A stretch of 21,821 nucleotides of DNA from JAHJDS01 sp964569795 (GTDB taxonomy: Bacteria > Desulfobacterota > Desulfarculia > Desulfarculales > JAHJDS01), in assembly GCA_964569795.1 (NCBI GenBank), contig CAZMVB010000047.1, forward strand, positions 1 through 21,821. The letters are read 5' to 3'. Numbering within the stretch: the stretch's first letter is position 1; each line of letters opens with the position of its first letter. This document shows, piece after piece, positions 8,143 through 16,005 of the stretch. The notes beneath the pieces were generated by a model. That model made no database searches. It saw nothing but the letters and a program-made list of their open reading frames with translations, and was not told where the DNA came from. Position numbers and translations under genes: made by a program.

Positions 8143-8204
8143 AGGGCCAATTGGGTTTGGCCGCCTCGGGGCGGCCTTCAGGCTAAAGGAGGCCGGATCG
8201 CCGG

Positions 8205-8876
8205 TTAACGCCGGAAGCCGCGGAACCCGTGGTTGCCCCGGAAGCCGCGGAAGCCACGGAACCCGTGGTTGCCCCGGAAGCCCCGGAAACCGCGGAACCC
8301 ACGGAAACCGCCGGGACGCCGCCAGGCAAAACGGCCCATGCCGGGACGCCGCCAGGCAAAACGGCCCATGCCGGGACGCCGCCAGCCAAAGCGGCCCATG
8401 CCGGGACGCCGCCAGCCGAACCGGCCCATGCCGGGACGCCGCCAGCCAAAGCGGCCATAGCCCGGACGCCGCCAGCCAAAGCGGCCATAGCCCGGACGAC
8501 GCCAGCCATAGCGGGCAAAGCCGCGCCGACGCCAGCCATAGCGGTTCCAGCCAGGACGACGCCAGCCGAACCGGTTCCAGCCGGGACGACGCCAGCCGAA
8601 CCGGTTCCAGCCGGGACGACGCCAGCCAAAGCGGTTGGCACCGCCCTGGAAGTTGCCCCAGCGGTTGCCGCCGAACTGGTTGCCCCCGGTGGGGCCGCCG
8701 GGCTGGTTACCCCACTGGTGATTCCCGGACTGTCCGCCGGACCAGTTCGACCCGCCCGAGTTCTGGTTGCTCCAGCCGGACCCGCCGCGTCCCTGATGCT
8801 GGGCCAGGGCCGGCAGGGCCACCGTCCCGACGACAAACGCGGCCGCAACGGCCAGCAGAATGCCTTTCTTGCTCAT
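8205..8876 (-). CDS. Secreted GWRRPG decapeptide-repeat protein with GFR-repeat tail
   Basis: I do not recognise a family. I start it at the ATG at 8874-8876 because GGAGG lies 8 nt upstream and the protein then opens with a clean signal peptide (MSKKGILLAVAAAF to PALA, about residues 1-25). The 25-residue in-frame extension to 8951 has no such support. The 223-residue product has a Gly/Asn/Ser/Trp/Gln-rich linker (about 26-79), eleven exact-length decapeptides of the form x-x-R-F/Y-G/A-W-R-R-P-G (about 80-189), then a tail of GFR triplets interrupted twice by GNH. Arg, Gly and aromatics dominate, so it should be strongly cationic and disordered. A structural, adhesive, polyanion-binding or condensate-forming role is possible but not shown. 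Confidence 0.7.
   Translation of the reverse strand: MSKKGILLAVAAAFVVGTVALPALAQHQGRGGSGWSNQNSGGSNWSGGQSGNHQWGNQPGGPTGGNQFGGNRWGNFQGGANRFGWRRPGWNRFGWRRPGWNRFGWRRPGWNRYGWRRRGFARYGWRRPGYGRFGWRRPGYGRFGWRRPGMGRFGWRRPGMGRFGWRRPGMGRFAWRRPGMGRFAWRRPGGFRGFRGFRGFRGNHGFRGFRGFRGNHGFRGFRR
8311..8640. repeat. Eleven tandem 30-bp repeats inside a coding region
   Basis: Eleven units of exactly 30 bp run without spacers from 8311 to 8640. Adjacent units are nearly identical in pairs (8311-8370, for example), while distant ones differ, which points to stepwise slippage duplication. They encode the decapeptides of the secreted repeat protein. The period keeps all frames open, which explains the long overlapping ORFs on both strands here. 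Confidence 0.92.
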
Positions 8877-9082
8877 ACCTTGCCTCCGTTCCCAAAGTCC
8901 TGGAGATGGTTTGATTTGATTTGCTCTAAATAGAGGCAAGGAATGTACCATTAGGTTGAAATTACACGATATTTAAGATAACAGGCTAGATTTCCAGGCA
9001 AATTATCCTTTCGGTCGATTCGGCCGCGACCGGATAAGACCCTTTTCCGACTTCGACTTTCGGAAATGACCCCTGGATTTCG

Positions 9083-9107
9083 AAAAATCGGAGGCCTGGA
9101 TCAGGCC
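9083..9107 (-). terminator. Possible terminator of the GNAT gene
   Basis: GGCCTG (9093-9098) and CAGGCC (9102-9107) form a 6-bp stem with a three-base loop. On the minus strand five Ts follow after TCCGA. It lies 17 bp past the GNAT stop. Confidence 0.45.
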
Positions 9108-9123
9108 CTGCGGGGCGGCGATC

Positions 9124-9831
9124 CTACTCGGGGATTTCCGAAACCACCCGTCTCATGCCTCGGCACAACATGACCCGTCTCTGTCTGAAAAGGGTGCTCT
9201 CCAGGAAGGACCCGACGCGGGTATAACCGACGTGGTCGGCGTAGCGGAGGCTGGGCCGGTTACTGGCCCCGATATCGGTCAGGAGCCGGGTGTAGCCCTC
9301 GGCCTTGAATTTCATGGCCAGCCAGGCCACGGTGGTCGGTGCCAGCCGCTGGCCGCGCAGGTCGGCGACGGTGACCCCCCGAATGAGGTAAACGGCGTCC
9401 GGGGCGATGGGCACGCGACAGCGGGGGCTGAAAAAGCGGGTGTGATACTGGGCAAAGACATAGAAACCGATCCGGCCTTCCACTTCAGCCACCCAACACT
9501 GGTCGCCGGCGGCCATGATCTCGAGACTGTCCTGGAGTTGATAGTCTGAAATTTCAAAGACCGGGTCGGCGGCCATGGCCCGGAACTCGTCCGGGGTGGC
9601 CTGCCGGATGACCAGGTCGCGGCGGAGACCGTCGGGCCAGTCATAGGTCGGCAGGTCGAGGCTGAAGATATAGTAACGCTGGCAGACCTTGCGGAGTCTT
9701 CGTCTGATCCCGCCCACGATCTTTTTGACCAGGGACCTGTTCCGTCCTTGGCCGGGTACCGGTCGGGGCGGTGATTCGATCTTTTCCCGACCGGTCCAGG
9801 GGGGCAGGTGGGGCTGGAGCTGCTGTTCCAA
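9124..9831 (-). CDS. GNAT-family N-acetyltransferase
   Basis: This is a probable acetyl-CoA-dependent N-acyltransferase. In the 235-residue reading, an N-terminal basic, proline-rich segment (about 1-50) precedes a GNAT fold. VYLIRGVTVADLRGQRLAP resembles beta4 and the pyrophosphate loop, and DIGASNRPSLRYADHVGYTRVG is the usual C-terminal Asn-Ser/GY half. The longest reading starts at TTG (9829-9831) only three codons after a stop and has no clear SD. A GTG encoding Val in KIVGG about 38 residues in could be the true start, so the N-terminus is uncertain. The substrate is unknown. The divergent flippase suggests a sugar or surface-glycan context. Confidence 0.75.
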   Translation of the reverse strand: MEQQLQPHLPPWTGREKIESPPRPVPGQGRNRSLVKKIVGGIRRRLRKVCQRYYIFSLDLPTYDWPDGLRRDLVIRQATPDEFRAMAADPVFEISDYQLQDSLEIMAAGDQCWVAEVEGRIGFYVFAQYHTRFFSPRCRVPIAPDAVYLIRGVTVADLRGQRLAPTTVAWLAMKFKAEGYTRLLTDIGASNRPSLRYADHVGYTRVGSFLESTLFRQRRVMLCRGMRRVVSEIPE

Positions 9832-10152
9832 GGTTTTCTATCCACGCCGTGGCGGCACGGCCTTGTAGTCGTTACGGATCAGGCCTGACGACCGGCCCCC
9901 TGAAGACGGGGGAACAAATGATCCGGCCCTGGGTTGAACTCGAGTCAATGCCGAGGGCGGCCGTTCGTCTATATTCTACCAGCAACCAACTAGAGTTCCA
10001 GATAGTAACTGAAAAATTATCTTATTTCTAGCCTTAAATCTATAATTCCTATTGAATTGGTAGATTATAGCCCTTGTCCGGACCTCGAGGGGCAGGCCGC
10101 GGGGAGTGTGCGGTCAATTGACGCTCCCGGGCCGGCGTGTTAAATTCTCGTA
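9832..10152. promoter_or_regulatory. Divergent intergenic region with AT-rich core
   Basis: This gap of about 320 bp between the GNAT and flippase genes holds no gene. The stretch from about 9970 to 10075 is strikingly AT-rich for this genome. A perfect TATAAT lies at 10041-10046 on the plus strand, with no good -35 box, and TAGAAT is on the minus strand at 9973-9978. Both face outward to the flanking genes, so it is probably a divergent promoter region. Confidence 0.45.
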
Positions 10153-11745
10153 ATGTCCAATCCTTCCGCCACCTCCCGGGTCCACCGTCTCAGGATGATC
10201 AGCGACGCCCTGGTCCTGACCGGGGGGACCTACCTGTCCCGCATCCTGCGACTGGCGGCCGGGTTCGTCCGGGCCAAGTACCTGGGCCCGGGCCTGTTCG
10301 GGACCTGGAACGGTCTGATGGTCGTGGCCGATTACAGCATCCACACCACCCTGGGCATCGGCCGGGCCGCCAGCCGGGAGTTGCCCCGGAACCTGGGGGC
10401 CGGCGACGAGGAGGGTTACGTCCGGGTCCAGCAGACGGTCTTCACCGTGTTTTTCATCCAGGGGGCCATCTATTGCCTGGGCCTCGTGATTCTGGGCGCG
10501 GTGCTGTGGCCCTTTGTCGGCCCGGTGGTGGCCGTGGGTCTGATGACCGTCGGCGGCCTGATCTGTCTGATGCGCCTGATGGAGATCATGGACATCCTCC
10601 TGACGGTCCATCTCAAGTTCGCGGCGTTGAGTCTGGGCCTGATGCTGCTTTGGGGCTCGCATCTGGGCCTGATGTTCGTCCTGGTGCCGCGGTGGGGGAT
10701 GTTCGGTTTTTACGGGGTGGTCATCTGGTCCTTTTTCCTGCTGGTGTTGGTCTGGCTTTTCATCTGCCGGCGGATCTTTCCCCGGGGGCTCCGCTTCGAC
10801 TGGCAGGAGATCAAACGTCTGACCAAGATCGGTTTTCCGTTTCACGTCGGGGTGGGCCTGGCCGGGATCATGGGCTCGGTGGACCGGATCATGGCCATCA
10901 CCTTTCTGGGGGCGGCGGCCCTGGGCCTGTACGGCCTGGGCTTGATGATCACCACGGCCATGATGCAGGTGCCCCTGGTCATCGAGGCGGTCCTCCATCC
11001 CCGGATGTACCGCCGGTTCGGCGAGGAGCGGACCGTCGAGAAATTCAAGCCGTTTTTTTACATGCCGCTGATGGTCCTGTCGCTGTTGATTCCGGGCCTG
11101 CTGACCCTGGTGGCGGTCGCCGTGCCGCCCCTGGTGGGCCAGTTTCTGCCTCGGTTCGTGGACGCCCTGCCGGTGGTGGAGGTCCTGCTGTTCGTGGCCC
11201 TGTTCGGGTCGCTGGGCATCCCGCCCTACGGCCTTTTGTTCGGCCTGGACCGCCAGCGCATGATCATGGTGATCAACGGCCTGTCGATCCCCTTTGCCGT
11301 GGGGATCAACGGCCTGTTTTTGTGGTTCGGCTGGGGCCTGATCGGCCTGGCCCTGGGGACGGTGATCACCAATTTCCTGGTGGCGTCGGTGATGATCTGG
11401 TCCTGCGTGATCTATTACGCCCCCTCGGTCCCGGCCCGCCTGTGGCAGGTGGTCCGGGTGTATCTGCCCGGCCTGGTCATGCTGGGGACGATGGTCCTCC
11501 TGAGTCACGCCTGGTCGGCGCCGGCCAGGGGTTTGTGGGAAGGGACGGGGCTGCCGGTCTTCCGGGAAGTCTGGTCGCCGACGCTCATCGGCTTCTGGCC
11601 GGTCCTGTGGACGCTGGTGGTTCAGGGGCTGATGGCCTTTGTCGCGGGCGCGGTGGTCTGGCTGGCCCTGTTCTGGAAGTCCTGGGAAATGAAAGAGGTG
11701 ACCAATCTGTTCCGGGCCCGGGTCAGCCCGGCTTCTCCCGCCTGA
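10153..11745 (+). CDS. Polysaccharide flippase (Wzx-like, MOP superfamily)
   Basis: This is a polytopic inner-membrane exporter of the oligosaccharide flippase type, which moves lipid-linked glycans to the periplasmic face. The 530-residue protein has about 12-14 hydrophobic segments. The family-like N-terminus is LVLTGGTYLSRILRLAAGFV followed by AKYLGPGLFGTWNG, with Arg/Lys-rich cytoplasmic loops between segments. The ATG at 10153 has no recognisable SD; Met15 (10195) is an alternative. Its 3' end overlaps the convergent acyltransferase gene by 23 nt. No glycosyltransferases are in the window, so it may serve a distant locus. An antisense ORF of similar length is a GC-bias shadow. Confidence 0.85.
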   Translation: MSNPSATSRVHRLRMISDALVLTGGTYLSRILRLAAGFVRAKYLGPGLFGTWNGLMVVADYSIHTTLGIGRAASRELPRNLGAGDEEGYVRVQQTVFTVFFIQGAIYCLGLVILGAVLWPFVGPVVAVGLMTVGGLICLMRLMEIMDILLTVHLKFAALSLGLMLLWGSHLGLMFVLVPRWGMFGFYGVVIWSFFLLVLVWLFICRRIFPRGLRFDWQEIKRLTKIGFPFHVGVGLAGIMGSVDRIMAITFLGAAALGLYGLGLMITTAMMQVPLVIEAVLHPRMYRRFGEERTVEKFKPFFYMPLMVLSLLIPGLLTLVAVAVPPLVGQFLPRFVDALPVVEVLLFVALFGSLGIPPYGLLFGLDRQRMIMVINGLSIPFAVGINGLFLWFGWGLIGLALGTVITNFLVASVMIWSCVIYYAPSVPARLWQVVRVYLPGLVMLGTMVLLSHAWSAPARGLWEGTGLPVFREVWSPTLIGFWPVLWTLVVQGLMAFVAGAVVWLALFWKSWEMKEVTNLFRARVSPASPA

Positions 11746-12868
11746 AGAGCCGCTTGACGACCCGGCCCACCGGGCGCAGGTTTTTTTCCAGCAGCGCCAG
11801 GGTCCGTCCGGTCAGGGTGTGGTTGAAGACCGTCAGGTGAACGCTTTCGGTCACGGTCTCTGTCCAGCGTCTCATCCACGGCGTGTCGGTGATGAAGTCG
11901 AAGCTCTGGACCCGGGGATCGGCGTAACCGTACTGGATCAGCCGCTTGATCAGGAGCATGCCCGGCGCCAGGTCCCGGTAGTCCTGGTGGTAGTCGGTCT
12001 TGAGGCCGTACAGGATGCCCCGGTGGATGAAGGTCAGATCGTAGGCGATGTCCTTCCCGGCCAGGGAGGCCACGAACACCTGGGCCTGACCAGTGGGGAG
12101 CATCTCCTTGACCACGTCGGTGAAGAATTGACAGCGCGGCCCGTCGGCCAGTGAGGTCCGCCGGGCGGTCTTCCAGGTATGGGCGGCGACCCCGAGGATG
12201 CGGTCCATCCATTTTTGGGGGTCGTCGCCCGGGCGGCTGATCTCGACCTTCAGTTCCCCCCGTTCACGCAGGCGGTTCTCCCGGTAGCGGATTCCCTTTC
12301 TGAGCTTGGCGCCGCGCCCCTGCCAGTAGTCCTCGAACTCGCCGGTGGCGCCCAGGACCAGGGCCCCCTCGCCCGGACGCTGGATCCACCGCCATCCATG
12401 GGCCGTGAGAAAACCCGGCAGGAGGTCCAACCCCGCGGTGTTCGCCGGCAGGTCGGCCATTTCCAGCACGTCCCATTCCTGATCGGCCGCCAGGTCGGCC
12501 GTCCATCGCCTCAGGATCGGGGCGGGGTCTCCCCGGATGAGCCACTGGGGCTTGGTCGATTCCTCGTTGACCATGAACCCCAGGACGTTGGCCCCGAGCG
12601 CGTCGATCCTCTGCCGCCGGAGCATCAGTGGAAACAGGGCCCGGGGGCCCAGGTCGTCATGATAGACGAAGATCCGGGGAACAGCCCCCTGGTGAAAGTG
12701 GCGCCACCAGTTCCGGACCCAGTTGGGAGTGACAAAGAAGTTGGGGGGCTCGGCAGTGTCGCCCAGCCGGTTCCAGTCGTCCAGGAGGCTATCAAAGGCC
12801 GGTTCGTCCTTGACGATCGTCAGGCGGAGGGTGTCTCCAGGCTGCGGCGAACGATCATTTGAAGTCAT
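11723..12868 (-). CDS. CelD/FemAB-type GNAT acyltransferase
   Basis: The product resembles the CelD/BioF2-like acetyltransferases found in exopolysaccharide and surface-glycan loci. I choose the ATG at 12866-12868 (381 residues) because AAAGGTGA lies 4 nt upstream. An in-frame ATG at 12928 would add 20 residues but lacks an SD. The N-terminal half has NFFVTPNWVRNWWRHF and a PRALFPLMLRR strand typical of the family. The C-terminal half has GRGAKLRKGIRYRENRL, then QVFVASLAGKDIAYDLTFIH and YHQDYRDLAPGMLLIKRLI, the pattern of the second GNAT-like domain. A strong promoter lies about 100 bp upstream. The 3' end overlaps the flippase gene by 23 nt. The acyl donor and acceptor are unknown. Confidence 0.82.
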   Translation of the reverse strand: MTSNDRSPQPGDTLRLTIVKDEPAFDSLLDDWNRLGDTAEPPNFFVTPNWVRNWWRHFHQGAVPRIFVYHDDLGPRALFPLMLRRQRIDALGANVLGFMVNEESTKPQWLIRGDPAPILRRWTADLAADQEWDVLEMADLPANTAGLDLLPGFLTAHGWRWIQRPGEGALVLGATGEFEDYWQGRGAKLRKGIRYRENRLRERGELKVEISRPGDDPQKWMDRILGVAAHTWKTARRTSLADGPRCQFFTDVVKEMLPTGQAQVFVASLAGKDIAYDLTFIHRGILYGLKTDYHQDYRDLAPGMLLIKRLIQYGYADPRVQSFDFITDTPWMRRWTETVTESVHLTVFNHTLTGRTLALLEKNLRPVGRVVKRLFRREKPG

Positions 12869-12970
12869 GATCACCTTTGAACCGACACGAGGTTCGAATG
12901 AAATGAGGCTGGTTTCGGTCCGGCGCATCGTCGGCCGGGGAGCCGGACGGCCCTTGCGCGAGGTTAATTG

Positions 12971-12999
12971 ATGATAACTAAAAAGCTAGATAATGGCAA
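12971..12999 (-). promoter_or_regulatory. Candidate sigma-70 promoter of the CelD-like gene
   Basis: On the minus strand TTGCCA (12994-12999) and TATCAT (12971-12976) are separated by exactly 17 bp in an AT-rich patch. Both boxes match five of six consensus bases. The resulting leader is about 95 nt to the preferred start. Confidence 0.72.
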
Positions 13000-13024
13000 G
13001 TGAGCGCCCCAGGGAAAACGAGCC

Positions 13025-14014
13025 TCAGCGCGGCCGCAGGATCAGGACCGTGCCGTCAAAGGCCCCGTCGGAAAGAGGCGAGAAGGCCAGGGGGTCCGGG
13101 CCGAGATGAAGGACCAGGTCATCCGGATCGAGGCGGCCGTTACGGTTGCGGTCCGTTGCCAGGAGGCCGACGTGCTGGAAGAACCGGGCCCCTTGGTAGC
13201 GGACGGCGATCAGGTCGCCGGGGCGGACGTCTCTGCCCCAGGCCACCCTCCGGTCCGGCCGGCCGGCTTCGAGATCGAACCGGCTGATGACCGGAAAGAG
13301 GCGGGTGAGCATCTGGACGTTGTAATCCCGTCTCAGCCGCCGCCCCCGAAGCTGGCGATAGGCGGCCATGATCACCTCGGCGCAGTCCAGGCCGATGTAG
13401 TTGCGGCTCTGATAGGGCGTCGCCCCGAACACGGCCGGGACGTTGAAAAAGCCGGACACGAACCCGATCAGGCCCGGGCCCCGGCGGACGGTGACCCGGA
13501 GCACCCGGGGACTGAGGCCCCGCTTATCGTTGTCCCCGATCCCGGCCGATCTGGCCAGGACCCGCCCCTGGCGGCTGATTTCGGCCTGAAACCAGAAGCT
13601 GCCCTGGTCCCGGTGCCAGTATTTCGGGCCCGGCCCATAGGGCCATCGGGTGACGGCCCGTTGCCCGTCGAACACGGTGACGACTGTTTTGTTTCGCCAA
13701 GGTGTGATCTCGGAGACGCGGTACTCGATCTTGGCCCAGCCCAGCCAGCGGTAGGCGTCGGGGTCCCAGGGCCAGCCCGCGTTGTGGTACCGCTTGTCCA
13801 CGTTGGGGACGATCTGGAACCAGCGCACGGTCGCCCCGGGGACCGGCCGGACCTTGAGCGCAACCGGCCGGCCGGGGCGGGTGTAGATCTCCCGAAAAAC
13901 CCGCCAGGGGCCGTTACCCAGGCGGGAGTAAACAGTCAGACCCCGGGCCCCGGCCGTGACGGCCCCGGGCCACATCAGGATCGTCAGGGCGGCGATGAGC
14001 AGACAGCGCGGCAT
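13025..14014 (-). CDS. Exported NlpC/P60-like cysteine peptidase with EF-hand loop
   Basis: A 329-residue protein with a signal peptide (about 1-21, MPRCLLIAAL to AVTAGA). The middle (25-175) is a beta-rich, Trp/Tyr-rich domain I do not recognise. The C-terminal part looks papain-like: Cys211 in YIGLDCAEVIMAAYRQL, RPGDLIAV at 264-271, His281 in FFQHVGLLA, and His303 in LVLHLG give the Cys-His-His order of NlpC/P60 and DUF1175-type proteins. Between the two His residues lies DRNRNGRLDPDD (288-299), a canonical EF-hand or dockerin-type calcium loop. A peptidoglycan or peptide amidase role in the periplasm is inferred. There is no SD; a TATGAT just upstream of the ATG could even make the mRNA leaderless. 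Confidence 0.7.
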   Translation of the reverse strand: MPRCLLIAALTILMWPGAVTAGARGLTVYSRLGNGPWRVFREIYTRPGRPVALKVRPVPGATVRWFQIVPNVDKRYHNAGWPWDPDAYRWLGWAKIEYRVSEITPWRNKTVVTVFDGQRAVTRWPYGPGPKYWHRDQGSFWFQAEISRQGRVLARSAGIGDNDKRGLSPRVLRVTVRRGPGLIGFVSGFFNVPAVFGATPYQSRNYIGLDCAEVIMAAYRQLRGRRLRRDYNVQMLTRLFPVISRFDLEAGRPDRRVAWGRDVRPGDLIAVRYQGARFFQHVGLLATDRNRNGRLDPDDLVLHLGPDPLAFSPLSDGAFDGTVLILRPR

Positions 14015-14080
14015 GATGAATCATAACCAACCGGCCCAAGGGCGGGCAAGGTCAGGTCGCGGTAAAATCTAGCGGATGGA

Positions 14081-14707
14081 TTACGTCCGGGCGCCCCTGG
14101 CCAGGAGCGCCTTTTCCGCCGCGGCCAGATCGGCCTCGGTGTCCACGTCCAGAAGGGGTTCGGCCTCATCGAACCGGACGATCTCGACTTCGTCGGGATG
14201 GGCGGCCACGACCTGGCGGCCCCCCGTATCCCCGCGCAGGGCGGACAGCTCGTCGAACCAGCGGGCCTGGAAGATGACCGGATGGCCCGGCCTCGAGGCA
14301 AAGGCGGGCCGGACGATGCTCCCGGCGGTCGCGGCCAGGCGGGCCAGGAGGTCCCGGGTGATCTCGGGCCAGATGCAGGGCATGTCGCCCAGAAAGACGG
14401 CCGCCCAGGCGGTCCCCGGGGCCAAATCGGCCAGACCGATGGCCAGCGAGCCGGACTGTCCGGCCTCGGGCCTGGGGTTGACCGCCAGCCTCAGGCGCGG
14501 GGACTCCGGCAGCCAGGGGCGCGGGTCTTCCCGGGGTCCGGCGACGATGATCAACTCGCTCAGTCCGCCGGCCAGGCAATGATCCACGGCCCACCAAAGC
14601 AGCGGCCGGCCGGCCACCCTCAGCCCCAGCTTGGGCCGGCCCAGGCGCCTGGACAGGCCGGCGGCCAGCATGATCCCCACCGCCTTTGCCTCGTTTCGCC
14701 CGGACAT
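14081..14707 (-). CDS. MobA/MocA-like nucleotidyltransferase (molybdenum cofactor cytidylyltransferase family)
   Basis: This protein resembles MocA, which attaches CMP to molybdopterin cofactor for xanthine-oxidase-type enzymes. The 208 residues carry the nucleotide-binding signature LAAGLSRRLGRPKL (14-27), GQSGSL (83-88), the metal-binding FLGDMP (105-110), GHPV (141-144), GDTGGR (159-164) and DVDT (187-190), in family order and near family length. GGAGG lies about 10 nt before the ATG. It is divergent from the thiolase gene and lies just upstream of the NlpC-like gene on the same strand. No molybdoenzyme is in the window, so the exact substrate is unproven; a general NTP transferase is the alternative. 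Confidence 0.85.
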   Translation of the reverse strand: MSGRNEAKAVGIMLAAGLSRRLGRPKLGLRVAGRPLLWWAVDHCLAGGLSELIIVAGPREDPRPWLPESPRLRLAVNPRPEAGQSGSLAIGLADLAPGTAWAAVFLGDMPCIWPEITRDLLARLAATAGSIVRPAFASRPGHPVIFQARWFDELSALRGDTGGRQVVAAHPDEVEIVRFDEAEPLLDVDTEADLAAAEKALLARGART

Positions 14708-14727
14708 GGCCGATCCACCTCCTTGCC

Positions 14728-14756
14728 TTGACGGCCGCTTTTTGGTTGGCTATGTT
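14728..14756 (+). promoter_or_regulatory. Candidate sigma-70 promoter of the thiolase operon
   Basis: TTGACG (14728-14733) and TATGTT (14751-14756) are separated by 17 bp and lie about 42 bp before the thiolase start. The region is the divergent gap with the MocA-like gene. Confidence 0.65.
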
Positions 14757-14797
14757 ATCAGCATTTTCCGGATCGGACAAAACAAGGAGATCGATTC

Positions 14798-15976
14798 ATG
14801 GAAGACGTGGTTATCGTCAGCGCGGCCCGGACGGCCATCGGCCGTTTCGGCGGCACGCTTCGGGATACCTCGGACATGATCATCGGACAGGAGGTGGTCC
14901 GGGCGGCCATCGAACGGGCCGGCATCACCGGCGATATGATCGACGAGGGCATCATGGCCTCGGGTTACACCACCGGCGATCTGCCCATCAACCGGGCCCG
15001 GGTGGTGGTCGTCAAGGGCGGGGTGCCCATCGACAAGCCCCAGTTCACCATCAACAAGGCCTGCGGCGGCTCGGTCCGCTCGGTCATTCTGGCCAAGCAG
15101 ATCATCGACGCCGGGGACGCCGAGATCATCGTCGCCGGGGGCATGGAGTCCATGTCCAAGACCGCCTTCCTGCTGACCGAGGCCCGGTGGGGCTACCGCC
15201 TCGGCCACGGGAAGCTCATGGATCAACTGGTCCTGTTCGACCCCTTGAGCCAGTGCACCATGGGCCAGACCGCCGAGAACGTGGCCCGGACCTACGGCGT
15301 GGACCGGCAAAGCCAGGACGAATTGGCCCTTCTCTCCCAGCAGCGGGCCGAGAAGGCCATCACCGGGGGCCGGTTCAAGGAGCAGATCGTTCCCCTCGAG
15401 GTCAAGCAGAAAAAGAAGACAATCACCTTTGACACCGACGAGCATCCCCGCTTCGGCACGACCATGGAGGCCCTCGAGAAATTGAAGCCGGTCTTCGCCG
15501 CGGACGGCACGGTCACCGCCGGCAACTCGTCGGGCATGAACGACGGGGGCGGGGCCTGCGTGGTCATGCGCGCCTCCAAGGCTCGAGATTTGGGCCTGAC
15601 GCCCCTGGCCTACATCCGGTCCTACGCCTACGTCGGGGTGGACCCGGCCCACATGGGCATCGGACCCGTGCCGTCCACGCGGATGGCCCTGAAAAAGGCC
15701 GGCATGACCGCGAGTAACCTGGACCTGATCGAGCTCAACGAGGCCTTCGCCTCCCAGTCGGTGTACTGCATCCGGGAGCTGGACCTGGCCGACAAGATGG
15801 ACCGGGTCAACGTCTTCGGCGGGGCCATCGCCCTGGGGCATCCCATCTCCGGCTCGGGGGCCTGCCTGATCACCAAGCTGCTGTACGCCCTGAAGGACCT
15901 GGACAAGACGGTGGGCCTGGTGACGATGTGCATCGGCGGGGGCCAGGGGATCGCCCTCATCGTCGAGCGGCGTTAA
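14798..15976 (+). CDS. Thiolase (acetyl-CoA C-acyltransferase family)
   Basis: Thiolases cleave 3-ketoacyl-CoA with CoA, or run in reverse to condense acyl-CoAs. The 392-residue protein has typical length and motifs: VIVSAARTAIGRFGG at the N-terminus, nucleophile Cys89 in NKACGGS, GGMESMS, NSSGMNDGGGA, LIELNEAFASQ, His348 in GHPISGSG and the second cysteine Cys378 in CIGGGQG. The nucleophile context NKACGGSVRS departs from the usual NKVCGSG, which may reflect an unusual acyl substrate. AAGGAG lies 8 nt before the ATG. The acyl-CoA dehydrogenase follows after 29 nt, so they are probably one operon. Catabolic and biosynthetic direction cannot be separated by sequence; the dehydrogenase partner favours degradation. 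Confidence 0.93.
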   Translation: MEDVVIVSAARTAIGRFGGTLRDTSDMIIGQEVVRAAIERAGITGDMIDEGIMASGYTTGDLPINRARVVVVKGGVPIDKPQFTINKACGGSVRSVILAKQIIDAGDAEIIVAGGMESMSKTAFLLTEARWGYRLGHGKLMDQLVLFDPLSQCTMGQTAENVARTYGVDRQSQDELALLSQQRAEKAITGGRFKEQIVPLEVKQKKKTITFDTDEHPRFGTTMEALEKLKPVFAADGTVTAGNSSGMNDGGGACVVMRASKARDLGLTPLAYIRSYAYVGVDPAHMGIGPVPSTRMALKKAGMTASNLDLIELNEAFASQSVYCIRELDLADKMDRVNVFGGAIALGHPISGSGACLITKLLYALKDLDKTVGLVTMCIGGGQGIALIVERR

Positions 15977-16005
15977 AGCGGTCGAGCTAGCGAGGTCGAG
16001 TCGCG

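Noticed and set aside
8311..8640. CRISPR-like array of 30-bp repeats
   Set aside because: The units are contiguous with no spacers and encode perfect decapeptides within a signal-peptide protein.
8229..8933. 234-residue plus-strand open frame over the repeat gene
   Set aside because: The 30-bp period keeps every frame open. Only the minus-strand frame has an SD and a signal peptide.
8877..8951. N-terminal extension of the GWRRPG-repeat protein
   Set aside because: The upstream start lacks an SD and would bury the signal peptide. The ATG at 8874-8876 has GGAGG at proper spacing.
10114..11508. 464-residue minus-strand open frame antisense to the flippase
   Set aside because: Its His/Gln/Asp-rich low-complexity translation is what antisense of a hydrophobic GC-rich gene produces. 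The plus-strand protein has clear family features.
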